Positions 41,352 to 55,300 of a DNA stretch of 64,000 nucleotides are shown here, in pieces (position 1 is the stretch's first letter; each line of letters opens with the position of its first letter). Both the position numbers and the translations under genes were made by a program. Source of the DNA: Lethocerus indicus (taxonomy: Eukaryota > Arthropoda > Insecta > Hemiptera > Belostomatidae); NCBI GenBank assembly GCA_019843655.1, contig JACDQD010000007.1, forward strand, positions 9,545,600 to 9,609,599, written 5' to 3'. The notes below the pieces were generated by a model. The model worked only from the letters and a program-made list of their open reading frames with translations. It was not told the origin of the DNA and did not search any database.

Positions 41352-42664
41352 CGGCGTTTGTATCTACATGTATAATTAACATTACACAGCGTACTCGCGA
41401 TCTATCAAACAGACGTTATATTTAGGTATTAACTTCCTTTTGATTTACATTGCCCTTATAGAATAATGAGAATTTTCGATGTTTACTGTATATTTACCCT
41501 GATTAACCTCGACGGAAGAAACAGACAAACTTATTAGTTCAGATAAACATCTCAAAAGATATTGCAATTACGTTTTTAGCCATTCTGCCGGCTTGTTCAA
41601 TACGGCAATACAGACTAGGAGTACAATACGTCGAATAATGTTATTTCAGTTTGGTCTTAAATAGTTTCGTAGTTCTCATTCTTGAGATTACTATTCAGGC
41701 GGCATTGAGTACGGGGAGTTTTGGATTGCAGCATTTTGGGAAGAATACAGATGAGTACACCGCCGGCACAGATTTTCGTCCTACATCCTCATTTTGTTTA
41801 AATCAGTAGAAACGGCTAGCGGAAACTTGCCGCTCGTATTGAGAACACGTAGCGGATATATTCCTAGCCGGTTTTCCACCTTTGTTCCCCGACCCGCAGT
41901 AAATAGCCCCCCTCCCACCGATGGAGTCTGCGCTTGGCTCAACTTAGGCATCCGTCTGCAAGAAGTTGCCTCTTGATTTCAACGTTAAATTACCTATACG
42001 ATGTTCACATTAGAATCGTTCACAGCAATTCTTGTTCATATCTCAAGAATCTGTAATACATCCCTTTCTACCCGCCCATAAATTGCATCATTGGCTGGAC
42101 CTCTGAACATAAATACAGCTATATAGCGTGGACATTTTATTCATTACTCTAGTTTAGTTCACTTAAAATTACATAAACTTTTCTATTCCGAGAAGTGCAT
42201 TCTGTAGACGCTGTTACCACCTACCTCGCTCTATTTGAAATTAATGCTTTTAACATGGACAAATGACAATTTGTGTTTGGCTTGTAACAATTGGGCAAGC
42301 ACAATTACTCTTGAATTTTAAACATTTCATCACCGCCACATTTTTATTTGAACTCGATCAGAGCCTCGACTAGGATTACTTCTCCGGCCGGGAACGGATG
42401 AAAATAGTGGTGGGTTTCGTTAGTGGACGTTCAATCTCGGTAGTGACGCCCGAGGGGCCGGCCGCATGATTAACAAACGCAGCGTTCTGAGTCGGGTGTG
42501 TTAATGAAAGCATTGTTCATCTTAGCCGTCTCGCGTTCTCGAAATGGAGATTAGGGCAGCCAAAGTTACTTGTAGCAGCAGAAAATGAAGGCACGATTTA
42601 TTCGGACCCATATTTCAAGGAAAGTTTGCAGGGTAAATGAAAATGTAGGCAAACTTGTGTAGAA

Positions 42665-42726
<62 letters not shown>
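42665..42726. repeat. (AC)6-(AT)25 compound microsatellite
   Basis: Six AC units run directly into about 25 AT units. It is the longest simple repeat in the window and a likely site of length polymorphism or assembly error. Confidence 0.95.
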
Positions 42727-42729
<3 letters not shown>

Positions 42730-43029
42730 AAGTTATTTCTACTTTAAGTAAGTCAACATTTCATAAGTCTTGTATTAAGGTTATGTTGATTAGGTGATGC
42801 TAAAGTTTCCATTATCTGAATGGATTAAATTGAAATTGTTAATTATTGTGACGTAGGGAACTTCATCTACATCTGTCGTCCACGTAAAAATCCGTTGTAT
42901 CTTCGACTATCTCTTCCATTATGACTTTCGTACGACAGGAATTTACAATAGCCATAACCTAGCCGTCTTTTAGCATGGTCGGTTTCAATATATTCCCAAT
43001 TGTAAGGCAAAGTACAAGGCGCTGGTCCA

Positions 43030-43360
43030 ATCAAAACGTATTTAACTGTTTGAACCGCGCCCGATTTGGGAGGAGCTCGGCCGAATTGAAGTGCCGGTTC
43101 CCTTGTGCGAACGATTTCGTCAAGGGGGTTTTGCAGTAGTCGGGGGGATTGAGCCCAAGTTTTCGATCAATCAGGGCCATGCCCCATCTGTCGCGGTGAC
43201 CCCGTTCCCGGGGACCAGCCCCGATAATGAATAATACCCCGCGGCGTGGGAATAATACCCCGTAACACCCGAGAGAGTTGCGTATCAGCCGAGTCAAACT
43301 TTTATTTCCGACCTGACTGATTCCACTTTGTTCGGCCAAGTGGAAATCTTTTACCGAACG
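43030..43360. other. GC-richer island in the intron
   Basis: CpG-containing block with a minus-strand 102-codon ATG-type frame (43031-43339) that shows no motif and no suitable splice sites. It is bounded by AT-rich DNA. It could be an intronic enhancer or alternative promoter, on composition only. Confidence 0.25.
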
Positions 43361-45762
43361 AAGATTGGTTGGAATGACGCGTCGAGAGCCACGCGTAGTA
43401 AAATATAGTATGAAATAAACTTCAGAAAATTAGTTAGACTATTTGTTAGAATTTTACGTCGAAATTATTTAACCGCAAATCGGCTCTCCTTCAGTTCGTT
43501 CTCAATTCTACCAGCGAAATCCAACTAAAGGGCTTCAAAAATATAACTATTTCCTGCCACTGAGTGAGGAGACGCCACAATGCTTTCGATGCCACAACGG
43601 GCATAACAGAAGATACTTCGACAAAAATGTTTTAGTTCATAGAAGAATTCTGACGAATCATAATCATTCTTTGAAACTGTCCGCCATTTTATTACCAAAC
43701 TGTGCTCTGTCTCAATATTCATCCTTGGTCCAAGCGCCGCGGCGGATAAGCGGGGATTGTGAAATATTCATAATCTGGGCTTTCGTTTATGTTTCAAGTT
43801 TGCTACTCTGGAAAGAAAAAAAGGGGATGCTCTGGGCGCGCTCGCTTAATGAACAAACTTGTAGAAGAGGGACGAGCCGTCCTTTCCTCCGCTCTAACAC
43901 CGATTAATTCGCCTGACTTACTTCGCTTCTAGATTTATAACTCGAGTCTGAGGAATTCGCCCCACGAATACGACAGTTTGTCAATTCATTTCTTAAAAAG
44001 ACTGAGATGATTACTCAGGCATTATATATATTTTATTTATTATTATATTACATTACTATTTTGTTAATATAAAATTATGTTTCTTAGTACAATTAGCAGG
44101 TAGGGTGTTTCCCAGCGAGGCTTCTCCCACAGTTAGTAGAAAAGTTAATGCCTCCACGTGGCGGGACACAGGGATAGGGTGCTTTGTTCGGTAACGAGGA
44201 AAAGATGAAGAGAGCAAATTGGCCCAGAAATTAAGTTTAAAGCCAGGCAACACTAAGAGCAGAACTTTCACAAATGCCAAAATCAGAAGTGAGAATGTAG
44301 TAAAAAAATACTTCTCGCAGTAGAATAATTTCAGCAACTAATTGTTATTTCTTTAATAATAAAAAATGATCGGTCGTCTATTGGGTTGAACTTTAATGAA
44401 AGAGTTAAAATGCCTTCAATATTTAACAGGGCGAAGAGAGAACTCGGTGTAAAGGGGGGCTACATTGTTAATTACATTTTAATTAAATGGAAATGTGAGC
44501 CAGTTTTAAAGGGGGGGTGAAGTTTAAACAAGTAGCGAAATTTACGCCTAAATTTCTTCTTTCATAAAACAAACTTTTACAATAAATGCTTATAAAATAA
44601 CGCCTTATAATAAGGGGTTTTCAGAAGTTCCCATTGTAATTTTTCTTTTAATGAAGGTAATAGCTCGAAACCAAATGCTTTGAACTGTACAATGCCGTAT
44701 CTTTACGGAATTTTATACTGTTGTTTGACTGCCAGAGATTACATAGTCCATTCGAAAAAACGATTCTTGAATTTCTGTCCCGCGCTTTCGGATAAGTTTT
44801 CCAGTCCGAGTTTTTACTTTGATCGTCCCATCGACAGGCATAAAGGCCTCTCATTGATGCCAGATCGTTCTCTTCTCTCTAAAAGCTTCAATTCTCCGAG
44901 CTCGGCAATGATGCAGGACCGTATTCATTCCACTACTGCGACTCACTTCTCTACAGCTCAGTTTAATCCTGCAAACCTTTATACTTGCCCTCTGATGTCT
45001 CATTCTGCAAATTGCTTTCTCAGCGGGAATGAAGTTGGTTATATTAATTTTATGAATAGGGTGAAGGTACTTTAAACTTCTGAAACTGACCACCGAAGCC
45101 TTTTAACTTTTTTAATAAAATGTGTTCCTGCCTTATATGAGATCATATTCAGTATATATCTGGTTTATTTCGTTATAACTAAATGTTTTCGGGCTCCATG
45201 CTTTCATCATATTTCCCTTTTAATTTTTTAGTAAAATTTAATTTTTTGTGATACATCTAGGAAATTTAATAGCATAACCCCGTATGATTAGATGGACCCT
45301 TCCACATTCACTAAAGGCACTGGTTTTGTCCCAATTCCAGTTTAATATCATTCTGCTTAATTTGCCGGATTCACCTTTTCTTATTTAGTTATAATTAGGC
45401 GAATCTAATGACTGTATATTGATGTTAGCCATACAATTAAAGTAGTGGGAAACCCCCTCGCAATAACCGTAATGAACTTTTTTCCTCTTCCCACTCCTTG
45501 AGGATTTAGCCAAGAAAATAAATTGGAAGAGGGAGAATGGAACTTGGCGGATCCCATTTAATACGGCAAGTAAACTCATTAAAATAGTTTTCCGCCTACG
45601 GTGAATCTGTGTCCGAACAGGCACTATTACGGAATATTAATAGGTAGTGTAGTATCTATAATGTTGACCATTCTTTAATGGAACACTAACAACACTATAG
45701 TCCCAAGGGAAACAGATAATTTTAGTTGAATTTTTAACTGATAGTTTGAAATTCTCAAAAAA

Positions 45763-45793
45763 GAACCTTACTTATAACGAACCTTACTTATAA
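45763..45793. repeat. Short tandem duplication
   Basis: The 15-base word GAACCTTACTTATAA occurs twice in direct order, separated by a single C. A local slippage duplication. Confidence 0.9.
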
Positions 45794-47379
45794 ACGCTGT
45801 TTGCAAACAAATTATTTCTAAAATGGAGTTCAAAGATAATATGTAAACGTTTACTAATCGCCAACAAAATATTCTCAATTTTTTACAGCCAACGTTAATG
45901 AAGTTCCCAGGGATAATCGTATATGATAGTTAAACTGTTCTAGTGATATTGTCATGATAGTGGACCCTGGAAGCTCGGGTGTAATCAAACAAGTGGGATC
46001 CATTTTTATTATTATGTATAATATATAAATTATATTTTAATTATATAGATATTTAGAGAAATTGGTTCAATTACGTAATTACTTGCCTCATAAAATTAAG
46101 CAAAAGTTTCGAGACGCTCCCCTATGAGAGTTATATACAACTTTACCAGGTACAGGTGCACTTGATTAATAAAGTGCGGATTAACGACTCTTCTAAAACG
46201 AGTTTACCAACAACATGATAAGTTTACAAACGGATAATTAATTTTGGGATTTTATTGGGCATTCCTCATGTCCTGAATCGTAATTATCAATCGGTTAGAG
46301 TACTTTCCTCTGTACAAAGGTACATGGTTCGCATTAGTAATTATTTCCTGCACACAGAAGTATACAGGGTTGTGTACTCAGTAACTGGTTTCCCTTTGAC
46401 GAGGGATCCAGTTTCATCCAATTACGAGGGATGGTGAATTATATTCTAATTTTAATAAATGTGTTGAAGTATATAAAATAATCACGGCTTGGCTTTTGTA
46501 TATAATGTGTTATCAAATACATAAAATATTGTATTTCTAAACGTAAGACTGGAAATAAGTAGCGACTAACAACAGTCAAGTAGTAATTATTATTATAAGG
46601 TACATAATCCTGACTTACATTAAAGCCGAGAAAATGGCAATGTAAATTAGAAATATCTTTTACAGATCTCAGATTGTACTGCTAGTAGAGTTTATCCCCT
46701 CGAGGCATCCTAGTGTTAATTAAACGCTCTCGGTCCCGAAGGCAATCGCGTAAATTACTCTGATATTACATAGGCAACTATCATTTAAGTACTACAAAGG
46801 ACTGATGCTCCCAAACATGTTAGGATGAAGTGAATATTTCTGTGACGTATTAACATTTTACGTACCTGTAAATGTTTCACGGTCCACTAATTAAAACAAT
46901 CTCTCCGGGTATTTACTAGTTGAAAATTAGAAATAAATTACATTCATTATGCAGTATTGTGATATAGTTATATCCGACTGATAAATTGTGAAAAATTAAT
47001 CTGACTTTATTATTATATTGTACTAATTACTGTTTATATTAACTGAGAGTTCCGCGAGGGTGTGCACTCTCATCATCTACCGTGCAATTTTCTATCTCGT
47101 CCTGACAAGTACCGACCGACGAAAAAATAAAAGAGGCAGACGAAACCCCTTTTAACGAATGAAATAAATTTTGATTATACACAATTAAATGCAGTACTAA
47201 TAAAATAAAATTAGAAAAACCCCCCAGAAATATTACACCAACACAGTAATAGTGTAGCGCAGAGCTGACTCTAAAACCATCCAAGGTTGATATAAGTTTT
47301 GCAAATGCTAGTTTTTTGTGCTGAGAGAGTTCTAGAAATAATTGAAGAAAGTATTAATAAATGAAATGGAAAACGCCCT

Positions 47380-47900
47380 TAAGTCCTTGTAGCGCGTAAT
47401 AAAGGCCCTAGGCGAGGAGCGCCCCTTTCGGAGTTCGCACACAGAGTAGTGGCGGCAACAGGCTTCGTATTGTGTTGTGGAATATTAGTCGGGGGGCCCC
47501 TTTCTGTCGTCGCCCGCATATTTCCAAAGAACTAGGAATTTAATATTAGGCTTCAGCGGGGCACAGTAGTCGCTTCAAATGAAGGCCGCGAGTCCCAGGC
47601 CCATATCTCTGCGGCCGCTCGAGAGCGAAACAAAAAAAAAGAAAACAGCGGAATACCCTTTGTTATTTTGTCGCCGCCGGGAGATGAAAGCGAATAACAA
47701 TCCCAGCTTCCGGGGGAGGTCCGGCTTTGTTCCCCGGCCGGCAAGTTCGGACCGACTTTACTTTTGTTTCGCTCGCGACAAGAAACGCTCGGGCGTCCCG
47801 CCGAAGGCTCGGCCTTCGGGATAAAACGGCCGCGTACAGCGGGGATATGAATAATTCACGGGGCGCCCAAGACGGACTTTTTTCGGCTCGTCTCTTGAGT
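47380..47900. promoter_or_regulatory. GC-rich block with hairpin (candidate intronic promoter or enhancer)
   Basis: The longest GC-rich block in the intron, with many CpGs, GGCCGCTCGAG and CGCCGCCGGG words and short open frames on both strands. None of the open frames has a recognisable motif. It contains a perfect 8-bp-stem hairpin at 47801-47819. Its size and composition resemble the GC island at 11.2 kb and that upstream of exon 1, so an internal promoter or regulatory element is plausible. It is not proven. Confidence 0.3.
47801..47819. other. 8-bp-stem hairpin CCGAAGGC / GCCTTCGG
   Basis: Two perfect 8-bp arms are separated by the triloop TCG within the GC-rich block. It looks like a bacterial terminator stem but lacks a T-run and sits in eukaryotic DNA, so a transcription terminator reading is not supported. 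Confidence 0.7.
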
Positions 47901-48964
47901 CTACTTCGACATATTCGAAAACGTAATAGTTGACGTGCCGAAAGCATCCCTCCCTGAGTTAATGTGTCGGCACTATACACCAAAAAAGCAACAAAGAAGA
48001 TCAAACGTAGGTATACCATAACTCCCCTGTGGTATTATAATGTCACTTATTACGCGTTATCTCAGTAATAAAGTGAAGTACTTCACTACTCTTTAATAAA
48101 GAACTATCGCAAAATATCTTGAATCATACTTTAATATATTCATTTTAATATCATATAATTAAAATGGGCATATTTGTTAACCAATTAATACAGTTCGTAA
48201 ACATATAAATAATCAGATTTTAAGACTATGGAACATCGCAGTAAGGACAAATCCTATATTTATTATTTCATCATTTCAAACGTCAAATTCTAATATTGCC
48301 GTGATGTCTCTGATCACTACGCACTGACAGGATATTATTGACGTATGAAATGTTCACTCTAATAATTAGGAAAGCGAGAAGTGATCTATTATCAGGGAAA
48401 TCCAACAAGCGATTACACTCACCTCTCGGGTGGTTAATATCTCAGTGAAATTTGGATCGCCCCTATGCTTAGACCGTGTTCAAAAACGAAGTGAGTGCAT
48501 TCTAATTATTGTTGAGTCCTCCGGAGATAAAGCAGGTTGCTAGGCCAATGTCTTGGGGCGGCGGCGACCCGATTTCACCGGCGGCCATAGCAGGGCCACG
48601 TCTCGTCCGGCCAATATTTCACGCGGCCGTCGCTACATGCGAAAACAACATTAGGTTTCCCCGTTCCCAATTTATTTCGAGTACGGCTCTCAGCTCTGAA
48701 TTTCCTGCGCTATTTTAAATTCTTTCTTTTTCTTTAAACTGAGATAAATTTTCAGGAGAGAGCAGAATTTTCAGGGGAACCTAAGTTTGGGGGGGTCTTA
48801 ACATTTCATGTCATAAATCGGTTTTTAAAGGAACTTTAAACTGTAGTTAACGCGAAGCAGCAAACATTACAAATCTGGGCGGGAATTACCTAGCAATCTG
48901 TCTACTATTACCTGGCTCCTTTTAAGTAGTGAATTTTATTTTTCATAATACATCAATTTGTTTC

Positions 48965-49097
48965 GGTTTTGCTATTTTGGTATTTTGCTACTTGCTTTCG
49001 ACTGCTCTTTGATCAGTAGGTTGGTGAGTCACTCGAGCATCTATTGGTTGCCTGTCTACAGTGTCACTTCGGTTTTACTGTGACGACACTTTATAAT
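48965..49097 (-). repeat. Diverged foldback-family copy
   Basis: On the + strand the order TTTTGCTA...GCTTTCGACTGCTCTTTGATCAGTAG...GAGTCACT follows the left arms of the 53.8 and 57.0 kb elements (TTTTGCTA, CGCTTTCGGCTG, TTCAGTAGCGG, TTAGTCACT) with many substitutions. It is followed directly by an (AT)n microsatellite, which may have grown from the element's edge. An old, one-armed relic. Confidence 0.55.
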
Positions 49098-49099
49098 TT

Positions 49100-49102
<3 letters not shown>

Positions 49103-49142
<40 letters not shown>
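49103..49142. repeat. (AT)20 microsatellite
   Basis: Twenty uninterrupted AT units immediately beside the diverged foldback copy. Confidence 0.95.
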
Positions 49143-49145
<3 letters not shown>

Positions 49146-49554
49146 AATATGCAAATGCATGTCAGAATCTCAGGACATCAGTGAGGCTTGTCCATCATAA
49201 AAAATTAGCCGTTAATTATCTCTGTTGTGTGGAATTATTAATCATTAACTGCAAAATGTACTAAATCTTTAATCATGAAATTTTTCAGGTTAGTGACATT
49301 TTGTCTAATGAGTCAATGCTATTCGAAACTTGGGTAATCCGCAAGGCTCAATATTGGGGTGATTGAAGAATTTGTATGTCGCCGGTTGTTTAGCTCAAAT
49401 AATTGGTTTTCCACTTGTACTAGCATTAGGTAACAAAGTGGGAGCTATATATCATTTTAGTTTAATTGGTACTCGTGTGGAGTACGAGACGTTCAAGAGG
49501 CGACCTTTGAAGATGTTAAAGGAATTAACCGGGAGTTTAGAAGTCGGTTAAATT

Positions 49555-49790
49555 TGATTGGGGCGCCACTTGAAAGAGGCCTTTACAGAGGCCACACTGG
49601 CCACCTTTTTCAGCCGACGGAGGGCCGGTCGCCTGGCAACGGGAATAGTCTGGTGTTAGGGTGGCCACGTTAGGGAGGATAGGACTTTCCCCGTAAGTAT
49701 GTGAATGGTCCATTGATGATGAAGTCAATGCGGGCGGCGCAGGCGCCCCGACAGACCCGCAATGCATCCATACCCCCACCACCACTTCTC
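49555..49790. other. GC-richer island
   Basis: A block containing repeated GGCC-centred words and CpGs. It underlies the C-terminal half of a 140-codon minus-strand ATG frame (49537-49959), for which I see neither a motif nor splice sites. Function unknown. Confidence 0.25.
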
Positions 49791-50406
49791 TGTTACCCCC
49801 TTCTGTAGGGTTCCGAAAAAGATATTTTCGAAAAGTGTAATTTTGAAAACCAAGAAAAATGTGACTCATGAGTATTGCTTTCGTGAAGTCCTTGTAAATC
49901 AGCCTTCCGGTTGATCCCTGCCTGCACACAAATTGAATGGCCGAGAACACATAAAACATTAAAATTTATCTCGTCTTAGTTTATTTCACATGATTGTTCA
50001 TGGTCGAATTCGTTTCCTAACACAGATCAGTAAATTAAGGTAAATTTTGTAATATAAACTCCAACGTATTGCACCTAAACGATTTAATTTACATATCATT
50101 AGAGTTAATATGCTTGAGTATTGATTGGTTGGTATTACATTAATGGTGCACGTGACGCGAAAATATCATGTTTACCGCACATATGACATACCGATAAATG
50201 TTTCGAACAAATGCGTTCACTCCCATGCACATATACGATAGTTTTCTCTAAATTGTGAAATGTAAATATACCATATACCTTTGAAGGGCAATTCTAAAGT
50301 CTGGACTTGCCCAGCCTTTAATATTATTGGATTTAGGAAAAATCTTGATAAAAGTAATATGCACAATATGCATGAAGTATGATGGTGTAACGCCTATCCG
50401 TTAAGA

Positions 50407-50411
<5 letters not shown>

Positions 50412-50448
<37 letters not shown>
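50412..50448. repeat. (AT)n microsatellite
   Basis: About eighteen uninterrupted AT units within the predicted intron. Confidence 0.95.
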
Positions 50449-50451
<3 letters not shown>

Positions 50452-53400
50452 TATAGGCCATATAAATATATATCTCCGCACTATAGACGTGTTACGATCT
50501 GGTTGGAATTTGAGGAAGAAAAATCCCTAGTTTAATACGGTCCATTGCTTTAATATATCACTAAGCGCGCCGCTCAGCACCTTCGTCTTCTTCCCTTTGA
50601 TTTATAGCCGGATTAGCGTGGCTTCATGGAGGAAAGTTTAATCGACGCTGAAATATATTTACTATCATATTTTCTTCCAACTATAACTGAGACTCCCTGG
50701 GCGTTATTCATGTAACAATAACATCAAATTAAACGGTATTTATTTATTTACGCGTTGGCACTGCTATCATTCAGACTTATTTTCTATGTAAATTTAGATC
50801 CGTAACAAGTTCGAAAAACTTCTTAATTGATTTAGATTATCGAATATATTGTAAAACATAATAATGAAATACTTCATAATCATGAGGCGTACATTTTGGA
50901 TCTCAGCCTGCCTATTGGTTCCATGTTTCGTGTAAATGTTTTAAAAATCGTATAATTGAATTCTGGGAAATGGGAAAATGTAACTTATTTATTAATTCGA
51001 TTCCATGGTAAAGAAAAGCAATTTGTTATTTTATAAACTTGTTTTCCTTTCAAATGTCCCCTTCTGCGATGGAAAAATGATTAAACGCTGTACAATTTTT
51101 ACTTTTATAAACCCTCTTCTAAACTGATTTTTAATGTAGGGATTACAAACGTTTTTGTGGTAAGGAAGAACCCAACCCAAATGTTCTATTCTAAATGTCT
51201 CACATTTTAGCCTCGCGTTGTTCATAATTAAAAAAAATGTCCCCTGTTCTTTTTTTTAAATAAACATTGGCTGAATTTTGGCAAATGAAGGAAAAACTAA
51301 TATTTCTTTATGTGTATGAATCTTTCGATTCGAATGGAGGCCGATGTTAAATCCCGCATGTTTAATTATATTTGTAATCTCGAGTGCAATTTTGAATTTA
51401 ATTTACTTGCCATCATTTTCAATCACGCGGCAAATTGAAATTGGTCGCTGGTCACGTCAAAAGCATTATTTGTTTTGGGTAACGCACAATTCACAGAATT
51501 TAAAATACTGGAACCGAATGGTTCTCTAATCGTCACTCAAACTGAAGTGCGCCATTTTTAAAGTGAAACAAGATTTTTGTCTTGAATTGTACTTGATTTG
51601 CCCGAAGGAAGCCATAAAATCCTGAAAAGAGATTGTAAGGAATATGGTTTGGTTTAAACGATCTAGTTAAGTCTTAATGTGCCGGCCAAGTTCGATCTCT
51701 AAAGCAATCTTGAAGGGTGAAGCAGATTGAAGGACGTTACAGCTCAGGTTTTTACCGCTGCCTTTATTGCTTTTACAATTTAAACCCAAGTAAACGCGCA
51801 GTTTATATCCGTGTTATAATGGTCGTTTACTACTTATCTTAATATCTGAGGAAGAAACAGAACCGTGAAAATGTTGTGTACACTCAAATGAAAACCATAC
51901 TGTAAAATTTTAGTGTAACGTAAAATCTGTAGTTAGTATCATCTAATTAAACCAGAGGAGCTCGTACACTCCAGTGTTCTAATCGGTGTGGTTGGTGAAT
52001 ATTCATGATCGGTAGAAAGTGAACGTAAGCTGTGGTATATGTAAGATATGTTAATGGTGCGACCATAGATTACATCTATTTTAATAATATATTTTCGTCC
52101 TTATTAGTAGACGTCAAATTTTTGCCTAGCAGCTAGCGTGAGATTGGCGTTGCATGATTGGATAAATTAAACAAAAAAAACTGTTATTTGTTTAATGCGA
52201 CGTGAAATCGATTAGTCGGGCAGCAAATCTTGGGCTATCGAGTGCGTCGAGTAAACACGCGAGGTAGCTCTTGTGGAGAAACCATTTTCTTCAGTGTAAA
52301 GTTTTTAAACCGTGAATAACTTCTTGCTATCAGAACTATTTCCAATTAATAGTATACCGATATTGGTAATTAACGTCAATTATTTTAATATGTCGTTGAA
52401 TTTTCGGTTGCCCTCTAGTAACCGATTAATATAATAATTATGTATTGTTTTTATAGATTTCCATGAATTCAGGACACGTCAATAAATAACCCGTTTTCTG
52501 TGTAATTAAAATTAATAAAATAAATGACTTTGTATTTAAAATACTAAATACACATTTCTTGTTACACCTGAGAATTTTTTATCATGCGATAATGAGATAG
52601 ATCATTTTGAGATTGTAAGCCTTCCAATGATAAAATTGATCTTGACTCATATTCCCGGGATTTGTTGAAATATTTATTTGTTATCGAGCTTATAATATTT
52701 TTGAAAACAAGTTTGTAACAGTAGTGATTCTTTGAAACGGTTGTATTATGTCCTATGTCATCATTATTGAAAATGTTATGGTATTCTATAATGATGCGGT
52801 GAAAGAGGGGCTCCTCGTGAAGTAATAAATGACTTTCATGTTATTGAAGTAAGGGCATCTTTGGAGAACACAAGGAACGTCCTTTGAGAGACAACAGTTT
52901 GGTAATTGGATTTCCGGAGGTCCCGGCCGGACTTGGTTGCCGAATTTAGAGATAATTCTACCGGGCATGAGGTTACGTTCAATCCCCCTCCATAAGTTAA
53001 CGCTTAAATCCCCAATTCACATGAAACTGCAACTCAGATAATGTACTACTAGATGATATGCGCTGTAGAAATTAATTTTTGTCATGTTTGTCTATAAAAG
53101 TCAAGGTTCTCTTGATTATATTTCATACACTATACCCTTCGCGTGACATAAACTTACCAGAGCGACCCCACGTTATGTCATCGTCATACTTTCAATCATT
53201 GATCGATTTTATATTCTCTTAATTACAGCGATTACGCGAATTCATTCCGTGTACTTGATGCATATCCTGAATGTTCCTGAATTTCGTTTATAAATAGTAA
53301 TAATACAACTCTTTTTTTTTTTTAATACTTTTTTGCGGAAAGTGAAACCGTAATTAAGTTTAAAGGGCGTACATTGGGTGCAAGGGTCACAAAAATTGGA

Positions 53401-53751
53401 ACACGGTAAAATGTGAAGGAACGCAGGAACGGCCGGTAGTTAGAAATGTAAAAAACTTCATTCTAACACTGACAGATACCTCTTATTACTCTCTTTCTAC
53501 AAGCATTCCTCTGGTCTGACACTTGGTAGAATGTCATTTCCGTCTGTTGTTGAAAGGAGTGAATATATTCGTTTTATGCAGCGAACAGTTACAGTAGCTG
53601 GACCAAATCAGAATAGACAGCACACTCATATTTAAATCTGGTCGTTTACATCTAATCCATATTTTGTTATCGCTATTGTTATTCACATGTCGTTATAATT
53701 GTGTCGTAATACCTACCACAATCATCTGTCAGATGATTAGAAACATATTTT

Positions 53752-54215
53752 ACTGGTTTGTGGTCTGCGAGGGGTTGGAATACCGTAGATTTCGCGTGTT
53801 TCTGTCTCCTCTCGCTGGTTTGGTCTTTTGCTGGACCGGTTTCGGCTGCTCTCCATCTTCAGTAGCGGTGTTAGTCACTTTTGGCACTTCGGATGTCTTT
53901 TGGGCATCCTCAGTGCACTATCACTGTCACTTGTACTTGTAAAATATTTATTCAGCATTTTTATGAGAAACAATTCTTTACGGTACTAGTTTCAATGGTA
54001 CGGCGCACCTAATACTAGCCCGCAACAAAGGTCCGTTTTACATTTTAGTATTAGCGCCTTACAGTACTAGTGACAATGACAGTGCAGTGACGATGCACGA
54101 AAGACATCTAAGGCACCAAAAGTGACTAGCACCGCTACATGGCGAGCAGCCAAAACCGGTCTAGCAAAAGACCAAACCAGCGAGAGGAGACAGAAACACA
54201 CGAAATCTACGGTAT
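53752..54215. mobile_element. Foldback (long inverted repeat) element, near-complete
   Basis: The left arm (53780-53938) and right arm (54062-54215) are imperfect reverse complements over roughly 155 bp. Shared words include TACCGTAGATTTCG / CGAAATCTACGGTA, TCTGTCTCCTCTCGCTGG / CCAGCGAGAGGAGACAG and GACATC / GATGTC. The interior is itself partly inverted (GGTACTAG...CTAATACTAG against TAGTATTAGCGCC...AGTACTAG), so most of the element can fold on itself. Outside the left arm about 28 bases (TTTGTGGTCTGCGAGGGGTT and on) match, in reverse complement, the extra right-hand tail of the 57-kb copy. No transposase frame is present. Class is uncertain: a non-autonomous foldback or MITE is one reading, a structured retroposon another. 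Confidence 0.85.
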
Positions 54216-55225
54216 CTTATTGGCATTATTTTATTGAACAAACTTCAGAAATCGGTTCCCCTCACAGCATCATACTACCTAATTCCAATTTCATCGTTTA
54301 AATTCCTCCCTTTCGTAATTGGAGTTGCATTTCTGACCAAATATCGTTTGTGTTTGACTTTATACATAATTCCTATATAAAACTTGTAACAGAAGGAGTC
54401 TGAAGAGTCTGATGCAATAAAGGGCCAAGGGAGGGATGTGTGTTTTCGTGTGGTGTGTATGTTCGGGCGCTCTATCGAATGTCACAAATTTAATAACAGA
54501 GGTCGACATGTTCAGGCCCCTTCCTTTTCCGGCATCTTTTTCAATTTCACCATCCACTGAAGAGACCACATGGCCGAAATTTCTTATAAATCTAGTCTAA
54601 GAAGACGCCCATGTGTTTTTGTTTCTGAGAATAATGCTCCGTGAGTACTTCGACTCATTCATTAAAGCAAAATAGTGTCCATATAATTAATTTAACGATT
54701 TGACAAGAGTCATTGTAGGATTACGAGCCGAACTGCAAATCGCATTTGGATTAACATGTCAATGAGGCGCAGATACTCAATGATACATTGAGGAAAATTT
54801 TATTTTCAATATAAAAATTGCCAATTCAAATATGACTCAGACGCACCATTTTTCAGGGGGGCAAATCCGAAAACGGTCCACGTACGTCCGACCGAAGAAA
54901 CAATCGCCAGGCTATATATAAAACCGAAAACAAAAAAAGAAAAATAATAACTGAATTCAAAAGAGTGACGGAGCTTTTCAGTCCGGGTGGAAATCGCGCC
55001 TACGCCGCAAATTTGGCTGTGCGCCACCGCGGCTGCCGCTCTGCTATTTATTATCTCACGCGATCTTTCAACTGAAATTTAACCTTTGTACTGTGGGCAT
55101 TCATTATTACCACAAGTTCGTTGCCACTCTTTTTTATTCAATATATTGCTTAAAGGTTGTCCCCTGCGATTTCGAATCCAGTACATAGTTTTTTTTTTGG
55201 TAATCATCTGTCTACACTCGATAGT

Positions 55226-55300
55226 TGCTAAACCGCCTTCGTCTGCTCGCCATGTTCTATAACCTTCAGTGGTGGGTCACTAATGGCGAGCAGCCAAAAC
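55226..55300. repeat. Foldback-family fragment with 11-bp inverted repeat
   Basis: GCTAAACCGCCTTCGTCTG and CCTTCAGTGGTGGGTCAC follow the family's left arm in order, with about 9 extra bases between the module halves. The arm is followed at once by ATGGCGAGCAGCCAAAAC from the right arm. CTGCTCGCCAT (55243-55253) pairs perfectly with ATGGCGAGCAG (55283-55293). It is a collapsed element in which the two arms have been brought together by deletion. Confidence 0.75.

Noticed and set aside
44680..45075. Plus-strand 131-codon frame
   Set aside because: Begins at a non-ATG codon, has no protein motif, and overlaps an open minus-strand frame. Treated as chance.
47801..47819. Rho-independent-terminator-like hairpin
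   Set aside because: No T-run follows and the context is eukaryotic intron, so it is listed only as a hairpin.
49537..49959. Minus-strand 140-codon frame with an ATG start
   Set aside because: No recognisable motif, composition changes halfway, and no supporting splice sites or neighbours. The GC-richer half alone makes a long open run likely by chance.
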